This document shows, piece after piece, positions 6,500 through 7,295 of a stretch of 7,295 nucleotides of DNA. The translations under genes were made by a program, and so were the position numbers. The first letter of the stretch is position 1. The number at the start of each line of letters is the position of its first letter. The notes under the pieces were generated by a model. The model saw nothing but the letters and a program-made list of their open reading frames with translations. It was not told the DNA's origin and did no database searches. This DNA comes from Ignavibacteriales bacterium (lineage in GTDB: Bacteria; Bacteroidota; Ignavibacteria; Ignavibacteriales; Ignavibacteriaceae), in the NCBI GenBank assembly GCA_003142915.1, contig PLNZ01000153.1, forward strand, positions 1 to 7,295, in the 5' to 3' direction.

Positions 6500-7174
6500 G
6501 TGAAAAAAATGATTTTACTTCTTCCGTTTATTTTTACATTCTTCTCATGTTCAACAGGAAAATTTATGCTTAAAGATAAAGACAGGATTATATTTTTCGG
6601 AGATTCCATTACTCAAATGGCAGTAAAGCCAAACGGGTATATATCATTAATTAAAGACTCGCTTTCAAAAAGCAATCCTTCTGTAGAAATAATAGGCGCG
6701 GGAATAAGCGGTAATAAAGTTACAGACCTGCAGGCACGTGTCGTCCGCGATATAATCTCAGAGAATCCCAGTATTGTTTTTATTTATATTGGTATTAATG
6801 ATGTATGGCATTCAATTACACCCGGCCTACACGGAACAACTAAAGACCAATATGAAGCCGGCTTAAAAGAAATTATCGAAAAGATTAAAAATGCGGGAGC
6901 AAGGGTAATACTTTGCACTCCAAGTGTAATAGGGGAAAAGCGCAACGGTACAAATAAAATAGACCAGATGTTAGATGAATATGCTGAGATAAGCAGGAAA
7001 GTAGCCTCTGAAACGGGCATACAACTTTGCGATTTGCACAAAGATTTTATTGATTACATAGCTGCTAATAACCCCGGTGATAAAGAAAAAGGTATTTTAA
7101 CCGCAGACGGTGTTCATTTGAATGATGCGGGCAACCAATTTGTTGCAAAAGAAATGCTGAAGATGCTGGAGTGA
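6500..7174 (+). CDS. SGNH/GDSL-type esterase, predicted lipoprotein
   Basis: A 224-residue exported esterase of the SGNH hydrolase superfamily. All four conserved blocks are present: FFGDSIT with nucleophile S36 (block I), GAGISGNKV around 66-73 with an oxyanion glycine (block II), IGIND at 97-101 with N100 (block III), and DGVHLN with D203 and H206 (block V). The start is probably GTG at 6500: an in-frame TGA lies directly before it, AGGT (6491-6494) is suitably placed, and it supplies the basic MKK of a signal peptide; ATG at 6509 is the alternative. The signal ends FTFFSC with C17, a loose lipobox having phenylalanine instead of leucine at -3, so lipidation is likely but not certain. Substrates for this type include acetylated sugars, phospholipids and other esters; the sequence does not decide. 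The closest likeness is to short acetylesterase or TesA-like enzymes. It seems to be transcribed alone. Confidence 0.92.
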   Translation: MKKMILLLPFIFTFFSCSTGKFMLKDKDRIIFFGDSITQMAVKPNGYISLIKDSLSKSNPSVEIIGAGISGNKVTDLQARVVRDIISENPSIVFIYIGINDVWHSITPGLHGTTKDQYEAGLKEIIEKIKNAGARVILCTPSVIGEKRNGTNKIDQMLDEYAEISRKVASETGIQLCDLHKDFIDYIAANNPGDKEKGILTADGVHLNDAGNQFVAKEMLKMLE

Positions 7175-7181
7175 TTTTTAT

Positions 7182-7295
7182 TTAGTTTACATTTGTGCTA
7201 GCTTGGCATAGCCATCAGCATGTGAGTAACTTGGTGGTAAGTGACCATTTGACCACTAAGAGCACTCAGAATCACTTAGTTTATAATTAAACTAA
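7182..7295. repeat. repeat-like extragenic segment, continuing past the right edge
   Basis: No gene is supported after 7174. TTAGTTTA occurs at 7182-7189 and 7276-7283, and its inverse TAAACTAA at 7288-7295, so the last 20 bases form an inverted repeat with a TAAT loop and the segment as a whole is bracketed by inverted 8-mers. Within it, CTTGGTGGT (7230-7238) pairs with ACCACTAAG (7252-7260, one G-T pair) around a 13-base loop, followed by a run of degenerate CACTAAG-like units to 7279. Units of the type accactaagagcactaag are a familiar extragenic repeat style in many bacterial genomes. The piece AGCTTGGCATAGCCAT (7200-7215) also occurs, inverted and two bases longer, at 4955-4972. The T-poor sequence after the stem argues against a plain intrinsic terminator. 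Confidence 0.45.

Overview
The window is an AT-rich stretch of bacterial chromosome with seven protein genes, no RNA gene, no CRISPR array and no recognisable insertion sequence. The gene content, AT-rich codon use and envelope proteins resemble the Bacteroidota/Chlorobiota/Ignavibacteriota group. Several genes have strong Shine-Dalgarno sites (GGAGG before the lipoprotein, LysM and phoH genes), which fits the Ignavibacteria/Chlorobi side better than Bacteroidia, where such sites are usually weak. This placement is an inference from style; no marker gene settles it.

Layout from left to right: (1) the 3' part of a TPR plus periplasmic-binding-protein fusion of the LpoA / ABC-substrate-binding type, cut by the left edge; (2) radC; (3) a two-gene envelope unit, a small coiled-coil lipoprotein followed by a secreted coiled-coil LysM protein; (4) a sigma70-like promoter, an 18-base perfect palindrome and a strong intrinsic terminator packed into the 92 bases before phoH; (5) phoH; (6) a non-coding gap of small inverted repeats between convergent phoH and mazG; (7) mazG on the minus strand; (8) divergent from it, a RidA-family gene; (9) an SGNH/GDSL esterase lipoprotein with a GTG start; (10) a repeat-like tail running off the right edge.

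Two themes emerge. Four of the seven products are predicted to work in the periplasm or at the outer membrane (TPR/binding protein, Lpp-like lipoprotein, LysM protein, SGNH lipoprotein). The other three (PhoH ATPase, MazG pyrophosphohydrolase, RidA-family protein) are cytoplasmic nucleotide, RNA or metabolite housekeeping proteins, and RadC is a widespread protein of unclear role. The lipoprotein/LysM pair looks like one functional unit tethering the outer membrane to peptidoglycan.

I found no clear new multi-gene system. The points most worth checking are the terminator inside the predicted phoH leader, the Lpp-like/LysM pair, and two gene-end segments on opposite strands that share a short motif and look like copies of a dispersed extragenic repeat.
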